Shown: positions 13,387-22,920 of the stretch, in pieces
How positions within the stretch are numbered: the first letter of the stretch is position 1
How the letters are laid out: each line of letters starts with the position of its first letter
Assembly (NCBI RefSeq): GCF_026342035.1
Contig: NZ_JAPENM010000005.1
Coordinates: forward strand, 1-64,000
Direction: 5' to 3'
DNA from: Aldersonia sp. NBC_00410
GTDB taxonomy: Bacteria; Actinomycetota; Actinomycetes; Mycobacteriales; Mycobacteriaceae
DNA: 64,000 bases
The notes under the pieces: model-generated
What the model was told of the DNA's origin: nothing
Seen by the model: the letters and a program-made list of their open reading frames with translations, nothing else
The model's database searches: none
Position numbers and translations under genes: made by a program

Positions 13387-14207
13387 CCGGGCCAGCACCA
13401 AGCGACGAAACCGAGAGCGGCGACCGGCAGGGTTTCCACGTTCGGCTGCGCAATTTCGAGGGCCCGTTCGATCTGCTGCTCACCCTGATCAGCCAGCACA
13501 AACTCGACGTCACCGAGGTCGCGCTGCACCGGGTGACCGACGACTTCATCGCCTACACCAAGGCGATGGGCGCCGAGATGGAACTCGAACAGACGACCGC
13601 GTTCCTGGTCGTGGCCGCGACCTTGCTCGACCTCAAGGCCGCGCGGCTGCTCCCGTCCGGTGAAGTGGAGGACGCCGAGGATCTTGCGCTGCTCGACGCG
13701 CGCGATCTGCTTTTCGCCCGACTGTTGCAGTACCGGGCGTTCAAGCAGGTTGCGGAGCTGTTCGGCGAAATGGAGTCGGCGGCACTGCGGCGCTACCCAC
13801 GCTCGGTCTCGCTGGAGGACCGCTACACCGGGCTGCTGCCCGAGGTGCTGCTCGGTGTCGGACCCGACGAGTTTGCGCAGATCGCGGCGGTCGCCTTCCG
13901 GCCGCGCCCAGTCCCGACCGTCGGCCTCGACCACCTGCACGCACCCCAGGTGTCGGTCGTCGAGCAGGCGGCAATCGTCCTCGAGCTGCTGAAGGCGCGT
14001 GGTTTCGGAACCTGGACGACGTTCCACGAACTCGTCGCCGACTGTCCGGCGCCGCTGCACATCGTCGCGCGGTTTCTGGCGCTGCTCGAGCTCTATCGTG
14101 AGAGGTCGGTGGAATTCGAACAGCCGGATCCACTGGGGGACCTGGCAGTGACATGGACCGGTGACGTGAACACCGCTGTTGCGGTGAGTGACGAGGATTA
14201 CCAATGA
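13383..14207 (+). CDS. scpA: Segregation and condensation protein A
   Basis: 274 aa from GTG at 13383, overlapping the parA-like stop. The kleisin N-terminal signature RLRNFEGPFDLLLTLISQHK is followed by DVTEVALHRVTDDF. The protein bridges SMC heads together with ScpB. It overlaps scpB by 4 bp (ATGA). Confidence 0.95.
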   Translation: MTGPAPSDETESGDRQGFHVRLRNFEGPFDLLLTLISQHKLDVTEVALHRVTDDFIAYTKAMGAEMELEQTTAFLVVAATLLDLKAARLLPSGEVEDAEDLALLDARDLLFARLLQYRAFKQVAELFGEMESAALRRYPRSVSLEDRYTGLLPEVLLGVGPDEFAQIAAVAFRPRPVPTVGLDHLHAPQVSVVEQAAIVLELLKARGFGTWTTFHELVADCPAPLHIVARFLALLELYRERSVEFEQPDPLGDLAVTWTGDVNTAVAVSDEDYQ

Positions 14208-14962
14208 CCGATGTGACGGGGGCGAACAGGCCCGACAATCGTGTCGACGAGGACACCGAAGGCCGCGTCGAGAACGCGAACGAGGACGGCGGCGACGCGG
14301 CGTCGGAGGGCGAGTTCGAGGACCGTATCGAGCCACTCGAGGAGGCCGAACTCCGCTCGGCGCTGGAGGCGATGCTGCTGGTGGTGGACGAACCGGCAAG
14401 CGCCGCAACGCTGGCCACCGCGGCGGATGAAACCGTCGGGCGGGTCGAGCTCACGCTGCGAGCGATGTCGGTGGAACTCACCGAGCGGCGCAGCGGTATG
14501 GATCTGCGGTCGGTGGGCGAGGGCTGGCGGCTCTACACTCGGAACACGTACGCCCCCTATGTCGAGCGGTTGATGCTCGATGGTGCACGGTCGAAGCTGA
14601 CCCGTGCCGCTTTGGAAACTCTGGCGGTGATCGCCTACCGTCAACCAGTGACTCGGGCCCGCGTCAGCGCGGTTCGTGGGGTCAACGTGGACGGTGTGAT
14701 GCGGACGCTGCTCGCCCGCGGACTGATTTCGGAAGCCGGCACGGACGCGCAGACCAGCGCGACCCTGTACGCGACGACCGAGTTGTTCCTCGAGCGAATC
14801 GGTCTCGCGTCGCTCGCCGAGTTGCCACAGTTGGCTCCGCTGTTGCCGGATGTGGACCTCATCGACGAGATCAATGACAGTCTGGATACCGACCCTCGGT
14901 ACACCAGGCTGCGCAAACGTGCGGAGCCCGATCCGAGCATCGCGCTCGCCGAAGACGAATGA
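14204..14962 (+). CDS. scpB: Segregation and condensation protein B
   Basis: 252 aa, ATG at 14204. An acidic N-terminal tail of ~45 residues precedes two winged-helix domains; the first starts ELRSALEAMLLVVDEP and a conserved block is TLAVIAYRQPVTRARVSAVR. It binds the ScpA kleisin in the SMC complex. The operon order parA-scpA-scpB-rluB is standard in actinobacteria. Confidence 0.95.
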   Translation: MTDVTGANRPDNRVDEDTEGRVENANEDGGDAASEGEFEDRIEPLEEAELRSALEAMLLVVDEPASAATLATAADETVGRVELTLRAMSVELTERRSGMDLRSVGEGWRLYTRNTYAPYVERLMLDGARSKLTRAALETLAVIAYRQPVTRARVSAVRGVNVDGVMRTLLARGLISEAGTDAQTSATLYATTELFLERIGLASLAELPQLAPLLPDVDLIDEINDSLDTDPRYTRLRKRAEPDPSIALAEDE

Positions 14963-14972
14963 CAGGAACGAA

Positions 14973-15971
14973 GTGAACAAGCCCGCTCGCCGTGATGGCA
15001 CACCGGACAAACGCAAAAAGGGCGGTCGGGGCACTCCCGCCGCGGCCGACAAGACCTCGGCAGGCAAAAGCTCCGCCGCGAGAGGCTCGGCCGGTGCGCG
15101 CGGCCCCGCGAAGCCGACGAAGGCAGGCGCGGCGAAGAAGCCCCGGCCACAGCGTCAGGCGCCGCCGAAGCTCAGCAATGCCAAGCCGGCCCGGCAGCAG
15201 AACGTCGATCGCGGCGGGCATACCCAGCTCGCGACCGGCGAGGGCGTCCGCCTGCAGAAGGTGCTCGCCCAGGCCGGCGTTGCCTCTCGCCGTGCTGCCG
15301 AGGAGATGATCGCCGCGGGGCGCGTCGAGGTGGACGGGCGGATCGTCACCGAACAGGGCCTGCGCGTCGACCCGGAGAAGGCCGTCGTGCGCGTGGACGG
15401 CACCCGCGTGGTGGTACGTGAGGAACTCGTTCACGTGGCGCTGAACAAGCCGCGCGGCTGGCAGTCCACTATGTCGGACGACCTCGGCCGCCCGTGTGTC
15501 GGCGACATTGTTGCCGAGCGGGTCGCGGCCGGCCAGCGCCTGTTTCACGTCGGGCGCCTCGACGCCGACACCGAGGGTCTGCTGTTGCTCACCAACGACG
15601 GTGATCTGGCGCACCGGCTGATGCATCCCTCCTACGAGGTCACGAAGACCTACCTGGCGACCGTGTCGGGGGAGGTGAATCGCGCTGTCGGACGGACGCT
15701 TCGCGATGGTGTGGAGCTCGAGGACGGGCCCGCAAAGGTGGACAAGTTCCAGGCACTCGAGATCGGCGACGGCCGTTCGCTGGTGAAGGTCGTGCTGCAC
15801 GAGGGCCGCAAGCACATCGTGCGGCGCCTGCTGGAGGAAGTCGGTCACCCGGTAATTCGCTTGGTGCGCACCAATATCGGACCGGTTCCACTTGGCGATC
15901 AGCGACCGGGCACGCTGCGTGTGCTCGGCCGAACCGAGGTCGGGAAGCTCTACGAGGCGGTGGGACTGTGA
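14973..15971 (+). CDS. rluB: 23S rRNA pseudouridine synthase RluB-type
   Basis: 332 aa from GTG at 14973. The first ~90 residues are a basic, Lys/Ala/Pro-rich tail of low complexity. An S4 domain follows ([19 protein letters not shown]), then the RsuA/RluB catalytic block [20 protein letters not shown] with the active Asp. It isomerises uridine in the large-subunit rRNA. The long basic tail is common in actinobacterial versions. It overlaps cmk by 4 bp. Confidence 0.94.
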   Translation: MNKPARRDGTPDKRKKGGRGTPAAADKTSAGKSSAARGSAGARGPAKPTKAGAAKKPRPQRQAPPKLSNAKPARQQNVDRGGHTQLATGEGVRLQKVLAQAGVASRRAAEEMIAAGRVEVDGRIVTEQGLRVDPEKAVVRVDGTRVVVREELVHVALNKPRGWQSTMSDDLGRPCVGDIVAERVAAGQRLFHVGRLDADTEGLLLLTNDGDLAHRLMHPSYEVTKTYLATVSGEVNRAVGRTLRDGVELEDGPAKVDKFQALEIGDGRSLVKVVLHEGRKHIVRRLLEEVGHPVIRLVRTNIGPVPLGDQRPGTLRVLGRTEVGKLYEAVGL

Positions 15972-16672
15972 ATACCAACGACGATGACTCGCGCCCGTTG
16001 ATTGTCGCCATGGACGGGCCTTCGGGCACCGGCAAGTCGAGCGTCTCGCGGATGCTCGCGACGCGGATCGACGCGCGCTATCTCGACACCGGTGCGATGT
16101 ACCGTGTCGCGACACTGCAGGCGCTGCGCGCCGGTGTCGATCTGACCGATCCGGAGGCGATTGCCGACGCAGTGGCCGTGCTCGCGCTGACCATCGGCAC
16201 CGATCCGTCGGCCGAGCTGATCCGGCTCGGCGACGAGGACGTGTCGGACGAGATTCGCGGCACCCAGGTGACCCGAGCGGTCTCCGCGGTTTCTGCGGTG
16301 CCGGCCGTCCGCACGCTGCTGGTTGCGTTGCAACGTGAGCTGACCAGGGACGCCGGACGGATCGTGGTCGAAGGCCGCGACATCGGCACCGTGGTGTTCC
16401 CCGACGCCGACGTGAAGATCTTCCTGACCGCATCTGCCGAGGCGCGCGCGACGCGGCGCAACGAACAGAACATCCGCGAAGGCCGCGGCGACGATTACGA
16501 AGGCGTGCTCGAGGATGTCGAGCGTCGCGACCGGCTGGATTCGACGCGGGTGGCCTCGCCGCTGCGTCAGGCCGACGATGCTGTGGTGGTCGACACCAGT
16601 GAGCTCGGCATAACCGAGGTCATCGACGCGTTGGACCGGATCGTGACCGAGCGAACCGGAGCGGTGAAGTGA
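15968..16672 (+). CDS. cmk: Cytidylate kinase
   Basis: 234 aa, GTG at 15968. P-loop [17 protein letters not shown], then [14 protein letters not shown] for nucleotide recognition and the [15 protein letters not shown] block. It phosphorylates CMP and dCMP. It overlaps der by 4 bp, the usual cmk-der arrangement. Confidence 0.96.
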   Translation: MNTNDDDSRPLIVAMDGPSGTGKSSVSRMLATRIDARYLDTGAMYRVATLQALRAGVDLTDPEAIADAVAVLALTIGTDPSAELIRLGDEDVSDEIRGTQVTRAVSAVSAVPAVRTLLVALQRELTRDAGRIVVEGRDIGTVVFPDADVKIFLTASAEARATRRNEQNIREGRGDDYEGVLEDVERRDRLDSTRVASPLRQADDAVVVDTSELGITEVIDALDRIVTERTGAVK

Positions 16673-18093
16673 CTGACGAAACGCAGTCGGCTTACGCCGC
16701 TGACGGCATCTGGAACGAAGAATCCGATTGGGACGTAGCGGAATTCGCCGACGATGTCGAAGGTGAAGCGCACGTTGCGGTTCCGGTGCTCGCTGTCGTC
16801 GGTCGGCCCAACGTCGGGAAATCCACACTGGTGAACCGCATCATCGGCCGCCGAGAGGCCGTCGTCGAGGACGTTCCCGGTGTCACGCGCGACCGGGTGT
16901 CCTACGAGGCGAACTGGGCCGGGCGCCGTTTCATGGTGCAGGACACCGGTGGCTGGGAGCCGGATGCGAAGGGACTCCAGCAGTCCGTTGCGCGACAGGC
17001 CGAGCTGGCGATGCAAACGGCGGACGCCATCGTGCTCGTGGTCGATGCCGTCGTCGGTGCCACCTCGACCGACGAGGCGGTGGCAAAGGTGTTGCGCCGG
17101 TCCAAGACTCCGGTGATTCTCGTGGCGAACAAGGTCGACGACGAGCGGGTCGAGTCGGAGGCGGCGGCATTGTGGTCGCTCGGACTCGGCGAGCCGCGCA
17201 TGGTCAGCGCTACGCACGGCCGCGGAACCGGTGACCTGCTCGACGACGTTCTAGAGGCATTGCCGAGCACTCCGCGCGAGGGGATCCCGGTCGGTGGTCC
17301 CCGTCGCGTCGCGCTGGTGGGCAAGCCGAATGTCGGCAAGTCCAGCTTGATCAACAAGCTTTCCGGCGACGAACGGTCGGTTGTCCACGACGTGGCTGGC
17401 ACGACCGTCGACCCGGTCGATTCGCTCGTTGAATTGGGCGGCAAGACATGGCGTTTCGTCGATACGGCCGGTCTGCGCAAGCGGGTTGCACACGCCAGCG
17501 GGGCAGAGTTCTACGCGTCGCTGCGCACCAAGTCTGCGATCGAGGCGGCCGAGGTCGCGATCCTGTTGATCGATGCCTCGGAACCGATCACGGAGCAGGA
17601 TCAGCGGGTGCTGAGCATGATCGCCGATGCCGGACGGGCACTCGTGATCGCGTTCAACAAGTGGGATCTGGTCGACGAGGACCGGCGTCATCAGCTCGAG
17701 CGCGAGGTCGACCGGGACCTGTTGCGGGTGCCGTGGGCGCAACGGGTCAACATTTCCGCGCAGACCGGCCGGGCCGTGCAGAAGCTGGTGCCCGCGCTGG
17801 AGACCTCGCTGGAATCCTGGGACAAGCGGATCTCGACGGGCCGGCTCAACACCTGGCTGAAAGAGATCGTCGCGGCCACCCCGCCGCCGCTTCGCGGTGG
17901 GCGGCTGCCAAGGGTGATGTTCGCGACCCAGGCGGCGACCCGGCCGCCGACGTTCGTGCTGTTCACAACGGGTTTCCTGGAAGCAGGTTACCGGCGGTTC
18001 CTGGAGCGCAAGCTGCGTGAGGAGTTCGGTTTCGACGGTAGCCCGGTGCGGATCTCGGTGCGGGTGCGGGAGAAGCGGGACCGGCGGAAGTAG
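16669..18093 (+). CDS. der: Ribosome-biogenesis GTPase Der (EngA)
   Basis: 474 aa, GTG at 16669. Two tandem GTPase domains are visible: G1 motifs [12 protein letters not shown] and [13 protein letters not shown]4 motifs NKVD and NKWD. A C-terminal KH-like domain ends in basic residues. An acidic ~35-residue extension lies before the first domain, as in mycobacteria. It assists 50S subunit assembly. Confidence 0.96.
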   Translation: MTDETQSAYAADGIWNEESDWDVAEFADDVEGEAHVAVPVLAVVGRPNVGKSTLVNRIIGRREAVVEDVPGVTRDRVSYEANWAGRRFMVQDTGGWEPDAKGLQQSVARQAELAMQTADAIVLVVDAVVGATSTDEAVAKVLRRSKTPVILVANKVDDERVESEAAALWSLGLGEPRMVSATHGRGTGDLLDDVLEALPSTPREGIPVGGPRRVALVGKPNVGKSSLINKLSGDERSVVHDVAGTTVDPVDSLVELGGKTWRFVDTAGLRKRVAHASGAEFYASLRTKSAIEAAEVAILLIDASEPITEQDQRVLSMIADAGRALVIAFNKWDLVDEDRRHQLEREVDRDLLRVPWAQRVNISAQTGRAVQKLVPALETSLESWDKRISTGRLNTWLKEIVAATPPPLRGGRLPRVMFATQAATRPPTFVLFTTGFLEAGYRRFLERKLREEFGFDGSPVRISVRVREKRDRRK

Positions 18094-18145
18094 CCGATCC
18101 GCGAAGTTGACGCTCGGTCGCGGCACCGCCTGGCACGATCGAGTC

Positions 18146-18919
18146 ATGGTTATCCCCCCGGTGCTGACCGAGTTACCCACTGATGTGGAGTTCTACGAGA
18201 CCGGGTGGCCGGTCCGGCTGGCTGACACGGACGCGGATCAGCGGCTCCTGCTCGACGCAGTAGCGCGGTACCTGCAGGACATCGGGTACGAACACCTCGA
18301 TGTGATGCCGGACGGTGAACTGCATCGTGCGTGGGTGGTGCGCCGCACCGTGATGGACATCCTGAAGCCCGTCGAATTCGGCGAGCGCGCGACCCTGCGC
18401 CGCTGGTGTAATGCCACCTCGAATCGTTGGTGCAACATGCGTGTGCAGATCAAGGGCAGCAACGGGGGACTGGTCGAAACCGAGGCATTCCTCATCCATT
18501 TCAGCGAGGAAACCGGCATGCCGGCGCGGATGACCGACGCGTTCGTTGGGCCCATGCTCGCTTCCACGGATGAGCACCGATTGCGTTGGAAGGCGGTGCT
18601 CACCGATCCGCTTCCGGCGACCGCGGAAGACGACGTGCAGACTGGGGACTTCCCGTTGCGGGTCACCGACATCGACCGACTCGGCCACGTCAACAACTCG
18701 GTGTATCTCAGCGGTCTCGAGGAAGCCCTCTCGCTGCATCGTGACATCACTACCGTGCCGTACCGGGTGATCATCGAATACACGAAGCCGCTGATGGGCG
18801 GAGACAAGGTCGAGCTGGTGACCCGTCGGGCGGGCGACATTGTCGATATCTGGTTCGCGGTGAGCGGCGAAGCGCGCGCGGTCGCGCAGGTTGCAGCGAC
18901 TGTGACCAAACGCCCCTGA
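18146..18919 (+). CDS. Acyl-ACP thioesterase-family protein
   Basis: 257 aa, ATG at 18146. Two hot-dog domains typical of the FatA/FatB-like family are visible; the second has VTDIDRLGHVNNSVYLSGLE, the DxxxHVNN-type active-site block. It would release fatty acids from acyl-ACP. The gap after der and the ATG suggest its own transcript. It ends 65 bp before tRNA-Pro. Confidence 0.88.
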   Translation: MVIPPVLTELPTDVEFYETGWPVRLADTDADQRLLLDAVARYLQDIGYEHLDVMPDGELHRAWVVRRTVMDILKPVEFGERATLRRWCNATSNRWCNMRVQIKGSNGGLVETEAFLIHFSEETGMPARMTDAFVGPMLASTDEHRLRWKAVLTDPLPATAEDDVQTGDFPLRVTDIDRLGHVNNSVYLSGLEEALSLHRDITTVPYRVIIEYTKPLMGGDKVELVTRRAGDIVDIWFAVSGEARAVAQVAATVTKRP

Positions 18920-18983
18920 CCAGCCGATTCGCACACGCAGGTACCCCTGGGGTAACCTCATCGAGCGCCAGAAATGGCGTGGA

Positions 18984-19060
18984 CGGGCTGTGGCGCAGTT
19001 TGGTAGCGCACTTGACTGGGGGTCAAGTGGTCGCAGGTTCAAATCCTGTCAGCCCGACCA
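18984..19060 (+). tRNA. tRNA-Pro (anticodon GGG)
   Basis: 77 nt with encoded CCA. The acceptor stem is CGGGCTG/CAGCCCG, the anticodon arm CTTGA-CTGGGGG-TCAAG gives anticodon GGG, and the T arm is GCAGG-TTCAAAT-CCTGT. All stems pair. Its 3' 44 bp serve as the left attachment site of the island that follows. Confidence 0.97.
19015..19058 (+). repeat. attL: 44-bp tRNA-Pro core repeat
   Basis: From the base before the anticodon loop to the second-to-last C of the tRNA. The same 44 bp recur without mismatch at 57,630-57,673, in the same orientation. This is the expected product of tyrosine-integrase insertion into a tRNA 3' half; the incoming element restored an intact tRNA here. Confidence 0.95.
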
Positions 19061-19079
19061 ATAAATCTGCAGTTCAAGG

Positions 19080-19111
19080 CCGGTTTTGGAGAAATCCGAA
19101 GCCGGTTTTTT
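19080..19111 (+). terminator. Rho-independent terminator after tRNA-Pro
   Basis: An 11-bp stem (CCGGTTTTGGA / TCCGAAGCCGG, two G-T pairs) with a GAAA loop is followed by six T. It lies 20 bases after the tRNA and ends its transcript. On the other strand it may also help end the integrase transcript. Confidence 0.85.
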
Positions 19112-19127
19112 ATGCCCCCGGGGGTGT

Positions 19128-19151
19128 GGATAGCAACGCGGATAGCAACGG
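19128..19151 (+). repeat. Left candidate integrase arm-site repeat
   Basis: A 12-bp near-tandem pair, GGATAGCAACGC then GGATAGCAACGG, lies between attL and the integrase. The identical 24 bp occur at 57,503-57,526 next to attR, in the same direction. Paired short repeats beside both att cores are typical of arm-type integrase binding sites; the function is inferred. Confidence 0.8.
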
Positions 19152-19155
19152 TTCG

Positions 19156-20349
19156 TCAGAAGTCCAGAATGCCGAGGTGATCAGCCAAGGCATCGACGGC
19201 AGCCCTTGCGACGTCGTCGCTGGTGTGCCCGTAGATGTCGCCGGTGATGGCGATCGACGAGTGTCCGAGCAAGTCGGCCACCGCTTTTATGTGCACGCTG
19301 GACTCCAGCCATGCCACGGCCGCGCTGTGTCGCAAGGTGTGCACACCGATGTCTGACATGCCTGCCTTCCGGGCTGCGATCTGGACCGTGCGCAGGACGT
19401 TGCGCGGGTCTACCGGCGTGCCGAACTCGGTGGCGAACACCAGACCGCTTTCCTGCCACTGGTCGCCCGCCGCAAGCCGTTCGGCGTCCTGGTTGACGCG
19501 GTGTGACCGCAGCATGGCCACCGCGGGAGCAGGCAACGGCACCGACCGCCGTGACCGTTCCGTCTTCGGCTCCGTGATGATCAGCTTGCCGCCGACCCGG
19601 CCAAGGGTGCCGCGCACTGCAACCACTCCGGCGTCAAGGTCGACGTCCGACCAGTACAGGGCGAGCGCCTCACCGCGTCGCATACCCGACAACGCGATCA
19701 GCACCATCGCGTTGCGATACCGCAGCCCGTCGGCGCACATCAACAGCTTGGATACGTCGACTGCACTGGCGTGCTTGGCTTCCTTGCGGGCGACACCCGG
19801 GCGCTTGACCGCCGCGGCGGGGTTCTTCGCCAGCAGGCCATCACGCACTGCACCGTCGAGGCCCGCCCGCAGGACGGTGTAGACCTGCCTGATCGTCGCG
19901 TCCGATAGCGCCCGAATGGGTTCGACCCCGTCCGTCGCGGCCGGCTTGGTCTTCGCGCGCATCGCCAGCACCAAACCCTCGACGTCGCTCGGCTTCAGAT
20001 TGTTGAGTCTGATCGTCCCGAACGGTGCTGGCTCTAGGTGGCGACGGCACAGGTTCGCGTACAGCTCTTTCGTTGATTCCTTGCGATCGGACGCGGCCAG
20101 CGTATTGGCCCGCCAGTGGGCGAGCCAATCTGCAAGTGTGCGCTTGGAGTCCTTGACCGTGGTGCCGTTGTCCAGCCGTTCGCGGACCTGCCTCATCTTT
20201 TCGCGCACGTCGGTGCGGGTCTTGCCGTACACCGTGTGTCGCTTGGGCTGGCCTGTAACGTCGGTGTAGCTGACAGCCCCGACGTACCCGGTCTGCCGCC
20301 CGTCGCGCATCCGCTTGTAGATGCTGCCCTCGCCGTTCGCGTTCGCCAA
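19156..20349 (-). CDS. Tyrosine-type site-specific integrase
   Basis: 397 aa on the minus strand, TTG start at 20349 with GGAGGGG just upstream. An N-terminal arm-binding-like domain (GEGSIYKRMRDG...) precedes a SAM-like core-binding domain (TLADWLAHWRANTL) and a catalytic domain with Arg in LSGMRRGEALAL, HTLRHSAAVAWL, LLGHSSIAITGDIY and the active Tyr in IYGH. It lies 97 bp inside attL. It should carry out integration into tRNA-Pro and, with an excisionase, excision. Confidence 0.95.
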   Translation of the reverse strand: MANANGEGSIYKRMRDGRQTGYVGAVSYTDVTGQPKRHTVYGKTRTDVREKMRQVRERLDNGTTVKDSKRTLADWLAHWRANTLAASDRKESTKELYANLCRRHLEPAPFGTIRLNNLKPSDVEGLVLAMRAKTKPAATDGVEPIRALSDATIRQVYTVLRAGLDGAVRDGLLAKNPAAAVKRPGVARKEAKHASAVDVSKLLMCADGLRYRNAMVLIALSGMRRGEALALYWSDVDLDAGVVAVRGTLGRVGGKLIITEPKTERSRRSVPLPAPAVAMLRSHRVNQDAERLAAGDQWQESGLVFATEFGTPVDPRNVLRTVQIAARKAGMSDIGVHTLRHSAAVAWLESSVHIKAVADLLGHSSIAITGDIYGHTSDDVARAAVDALADHLGILDF

Positions 20350-20360
20350 GTTCGCCCCTC

Positions 20361-21017
20361 CTACGCCTTCTTCTGGCCCTGCTTGGTCGGTGGCAGGAAT
20401 CCCGCCTGTCGCGCGCGGTCGACGTACGTCGAGGCCATCCGGTCCTTCACGTTGAACACCTTCGCGACTGCCTTCGTGGGCGCGCCATCGATGTTCATCC
20501 GATAGACCTCGGCAACCGATCGCAGAAATTCAGGGGTCATTACCCGACGCTCGCGTGGGAGCCGCTGCCGCTCCACGAATTTCTGGGCCATCCGCTTGGA
20601 CTCCTCAAAATTTTCGCCATCTGTTCCGAAGTCGAAAGGGTCCGGGCGGTTCTCGGCATCCCGAGGGAAGAGTGGGTTACGTATGGTGCTCACGACCAGG
20701 TTGTTGATCAGGTCAGCCAGATCGACCCGGCGCAAGTGCTTCTGACGAATCACGCTCTGTTGAGGCTTTGACGTCCAGGCCAGTTCAACGATCTCGGGCG
20801 AGCCGTCCCGGAGTTCGACCCGCATGCGCATGTCCGGGTCGGCGCCGCCGGTCGTGGTGTATTCGATCCACGTCGGCACCGCGACGCCCTCGATTACCTC
20901 AGACCCGTCCGACACATGCTTAAGTGTCTTCCGATCGCCCGACTGAGCAATTTCGACCGTGTGCCCATCGGCCTGGTACCCGGTTGTGATCGGTCCCATC
21001 ACGAGCTTGGCAGCCAT
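20361..21017 (-). CDS. Island-encoded protein with C-terminal helix-turn-helix-like region
   Basis: 218 aa, ATG at 21017 after a GGAGG site. It lies 11 bp upstream of the integrase on the same strand, so they form one operon. The last ~60 residues (TPEFLRSVAEVYRMN..., PTKAVAKVFNVKDRMASTYV) look like a helix-turn-helix used in many actinobacterial mobile elements. The first half is beta-rich and unrecognised. Probably element-specific regulation; function not known. Confidence 0.75.
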   Translation of the reverse strand: MAAKLVMGPITTGYQADGHTVEIAQSGDRKTLKHVSDGSEVIEGVAVPTWIEYTTTGGADPDMRMRVELRDGSPEIVELAWTSKPQQSVIRQKHLRRVDLADLINNLVVSTIRNPLFPRDAENRPDPFDFGTDGENFEESKRMAQKFVERQRLPRERRVMTPEFLRSVAEVYRMNIDGAPTKAVAKVFNVKDRMASTYVDRARQAGFLPPTKQGQKKA

Positions 21018-21133
21018 TCCTAAACCTCCCGAAAAGTACGCATCCGGAACGTTGTAACTCTGTTCTTATCTCTGCATTCTGTCAATGTCCGCCGATGTAC
21101 CAGCGGAGACGAACAAACAGAGGTAGGTCGGAT

Positions 21134-21340
21134 ATGGAGACCGGAGTCAAGCGGCTGGTGTCGATTCCCGAAGCGCGCCACCTACTCGGCGACATCGGAC
21201 ACACGACCGTCTACGAGCTGATCAAGCGCAGCGAAATCGTCAAAGTCAACATTGGCCGGCGTGGATTCGTCACGTCGGAATCACTTGAGGCGTATATGGA
21301 TCGGCTCAGCGGAGCATCAGGAGGGGGTGACGCGACATGA
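21134..21340 (+). CDS. AlpA/excisionase-like DNA-binding protein
   Basis: 68 aa, ATG at 21134 (an upstream in-frame start at 21095 is less likely). The sequence SIPEARHLLGDIGHTTVYEL then GRRGFVTSESLEAYMDRL is the classic winged-helix MerR/AlpA/Xis pattern. It diverges from the integrase operon across ~116 bp. It is the likely excisionase or switch regulator of the island. Confidence 0.85.
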   Translation: METGVKRLVSIPEARHLLGDIGHTTVYELIKRSEIVKVNIGRRGFVTSESLEAYMDRLSGASGGGDAT

Positions 21341-21525
21341 ACGGCGACGGTTGGCCCCACATGTCCAGCCAGGACATTGACGTGCTGGAGAACCTCGGCC
21401 TATCGAACCACTACGACAACACGCGACCCGATGGCGTCCATGCCGAGCCGGTGAACCCCTGCATGGCCACAGGACCTGGGCCTGCCCATCAGAGATTCTG
21501 CATCACAGGAAGGCGTTTCCGTTGA
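21337..21525 (+). CDS. Small uncharacterised protein
   Basis: 62 aa. It starts in an ATGA overlap with the excisionase-like gene, which supports translation. The Cys, Pro and Gly-rich product shows no known motif. Coding bias is weak, so it may be a chance reading frame. Confidence 0.4.
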   Translation: MNGDGWPHMSSQDIDVLENLGLSNHYDNTRPDGVHAEPVNPCMATGPGPAHQRFCITGRRFR

Positions 21526-21691
21526 GTCCGCGACATGACGAGACCCGCCCTGACAAGCAGACCGGCTCTGCTTGCGGGCCTGGCGCTGGGCCGACCGTGT
21601 CGAGATCGGCTTCGCCGAGCACCTGGCGAGGATCGACAATGGCGCCGGCACACCCGAGGGTTGCCAATGCAAGGAGTACAGGTCGCCGTGA
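21522..21691 (+). pseudogene. Possible frameshifted small gene before the DUF3631 ATPase
   Basis: A TTG at 21522 overlaps the previous stop and gives MSPRHDETRPDKQT. After about 21,565 the better protein-like frame is a different one, reading RAWRWADRVEIGFAEHLAR and ending CKEYRSP at 21,691, where its TGA overlaps the GTG of the next gene. One base change would join the halves into a ~56-aa protein. Inferred from frame quality alone. Confidence 0.35.
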
Positions 21692-22920
21692 ACGCTGACG
21701 CGATGCCAGTGTGCGACAGCCTGGCGCGTGAGATCGAGTATCTGATCCGGGCAGGAGCGACCCATGTGGACGCTCCCAATATCGGTTCGGACGTGCTCGA
21801 TGTCATCGACGCCTTCGTCGCCCGGTTCCTCGCCCTCCCCAGCGAGCAGGCCCGTCACACGCTGGTGCTGTGGTGCGCACACACCTGGCTGATGGACTGC
21901 TGGGAGCACACGCCGCGGCTGCTGTTCACCTCACCGGAGGCGGGCTGTGGCAAGACCCGTGCTCTGACGGTCACCAAACATCTTGTGCCACGGCCGGATC
22001 ACGTCGCGGACCTGACACCGGCTGCGCTGTATCACTCGATAGACGAGGCGCTGGAGCTCAAGGGTGGTCGGCCGACAGTTCTGTTCGATGAGTTCGACAC
22101 CGTCTTCGGCACAGCCGAGGAAGGCAAAATCCGCAACGAGGACATGCGCCGCCTGATCAACGCCGGTCACGACCGCAGCGAGACGGTTGCACGCAAGATG
22201 GGCCAGAAGACCAAGCGATTCCAGGTTTACAGCCCGGTGGCGTTGGCTGGGAAGATGGCCGTTGACGATGTGCCGGCCACCATCCGCACCCGCAGTATCG
22301 CCATCCCGATGCAACGCCGCCGACCGGAAGACAATATCGAGCGGTGGAATCGCCACACCAGTGCCGCCGAGGCCGAGCCGTTGCGCTGGCTGTTGCAGTG
22401 CTGGGCCGAGCTCGTCCACAGCCACGCCATCGAATTCGTGGGGCTGGATCGCCCGGTGCTGCCCAAGGGCATCGAGGACCGTGACGCCGACGTGTGGGAG
22501 CCGCTGCTGGCGGTGGCCGAACTGGCCGGTGGGCACTGGCCCGAGCCGGCGCGTGTCACCGCTGTCACCGCTGTCACCGCTGCTGGAGTGAACGCTATGC
22601 CGAGCGAGGGCATGCAGCTGCTGTGGGAAATCCAGGCGATCTTCGACCGCCTCAGAATCGGCCACATTTCCAGTCGACAACTGGTGAAGGAGCTGGACGA
22701 CACCGGAGAGTTCGGTTGGTCGAAACTCCCAGCACAACGCGCCGGAATCAAGATGGCGAAAATCCTCAAGGGCTACGGAGTCGGTCCCGTTTCCTTCCGT
22801 GACGGCACGAAGACCTTCAAGGGATACCAGCGATACTCCTTCGCCGATGCCTGGCTTCGCTACCCGCCGCCAAGCGGTGACAACGGTGACAACGGTGACA
22901 ACGGTGGAGGACGACGATGA
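21688..22920 (+). CDS. DUF3631-type P-loop ATPase
   Basis: 410 aa from the GTG at 21688, which has AAGGAG 11 bases upstream and overlaps the preceding small frame; ATG 21667 is an alternative (417 aa). Walker A is SPEAGCGKTRALTV, Walker B TVLFDEFDTVFG, and sensor-like TIRTRSIAIPM follows. This matches DUF3631 proteins found in actinobacterial plasmids, phages and integrative elements, often linked to replication. The C-terminal region holds a helix-turn-helix-like ISSRQLVKELDD and the repeat GDNGDNGDNGG. Confidence 0.82.
   Translation: MNADAMPVCDSLAREIEYLIRAGATHVDAPNIGSDVLDVIDAFVARFLALPSEQARHTLVLWCAHTWLMDCWEHTPRLLFTSPEAGCGKTRALTVTKHLVPRPDHVADLTPAALYHSIDEALELKGGRPTVLFDEFDTVFGTAEEGKIRNEDMRRLINAGHDRSETVARKMGQKTKRFQVYSPVALAGKMAVDDVPATIRTRSIAIPMQRRRPEDNIERWNRHTSAAEAEPLRWLLQCWAELVHSHAIEFVGLDRPVLPKGIEDRDADVWEPLLAVAELAGGHWPEPARVTAVTAVTAAGVNAMPSEGMQLLWEIQAIFDRLRIGHISSRQLVKELDDTGEFGWSKLPAQRAGIKMAKILKGYGVGPVSFRDGTKTFKGYQRYSFADAWLRYPPPSGDNGDNGDNGGGRR

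Noticed and set aside
18173-19042. Minus-strand reading frame starting MNLRPLDPQSS across tRNA-Pro
   Set aside because: It is translated from the complement of the tRNA gene and the antisense of the thioesterase gene; this start is a familiar annotation artefact.
22556-22590. Tandem GTCACCGCT repeats inside the ATPase gene
   Set aside because: They encode a short TAVTAVTA linker in frame; no sign of a separate DNA element.
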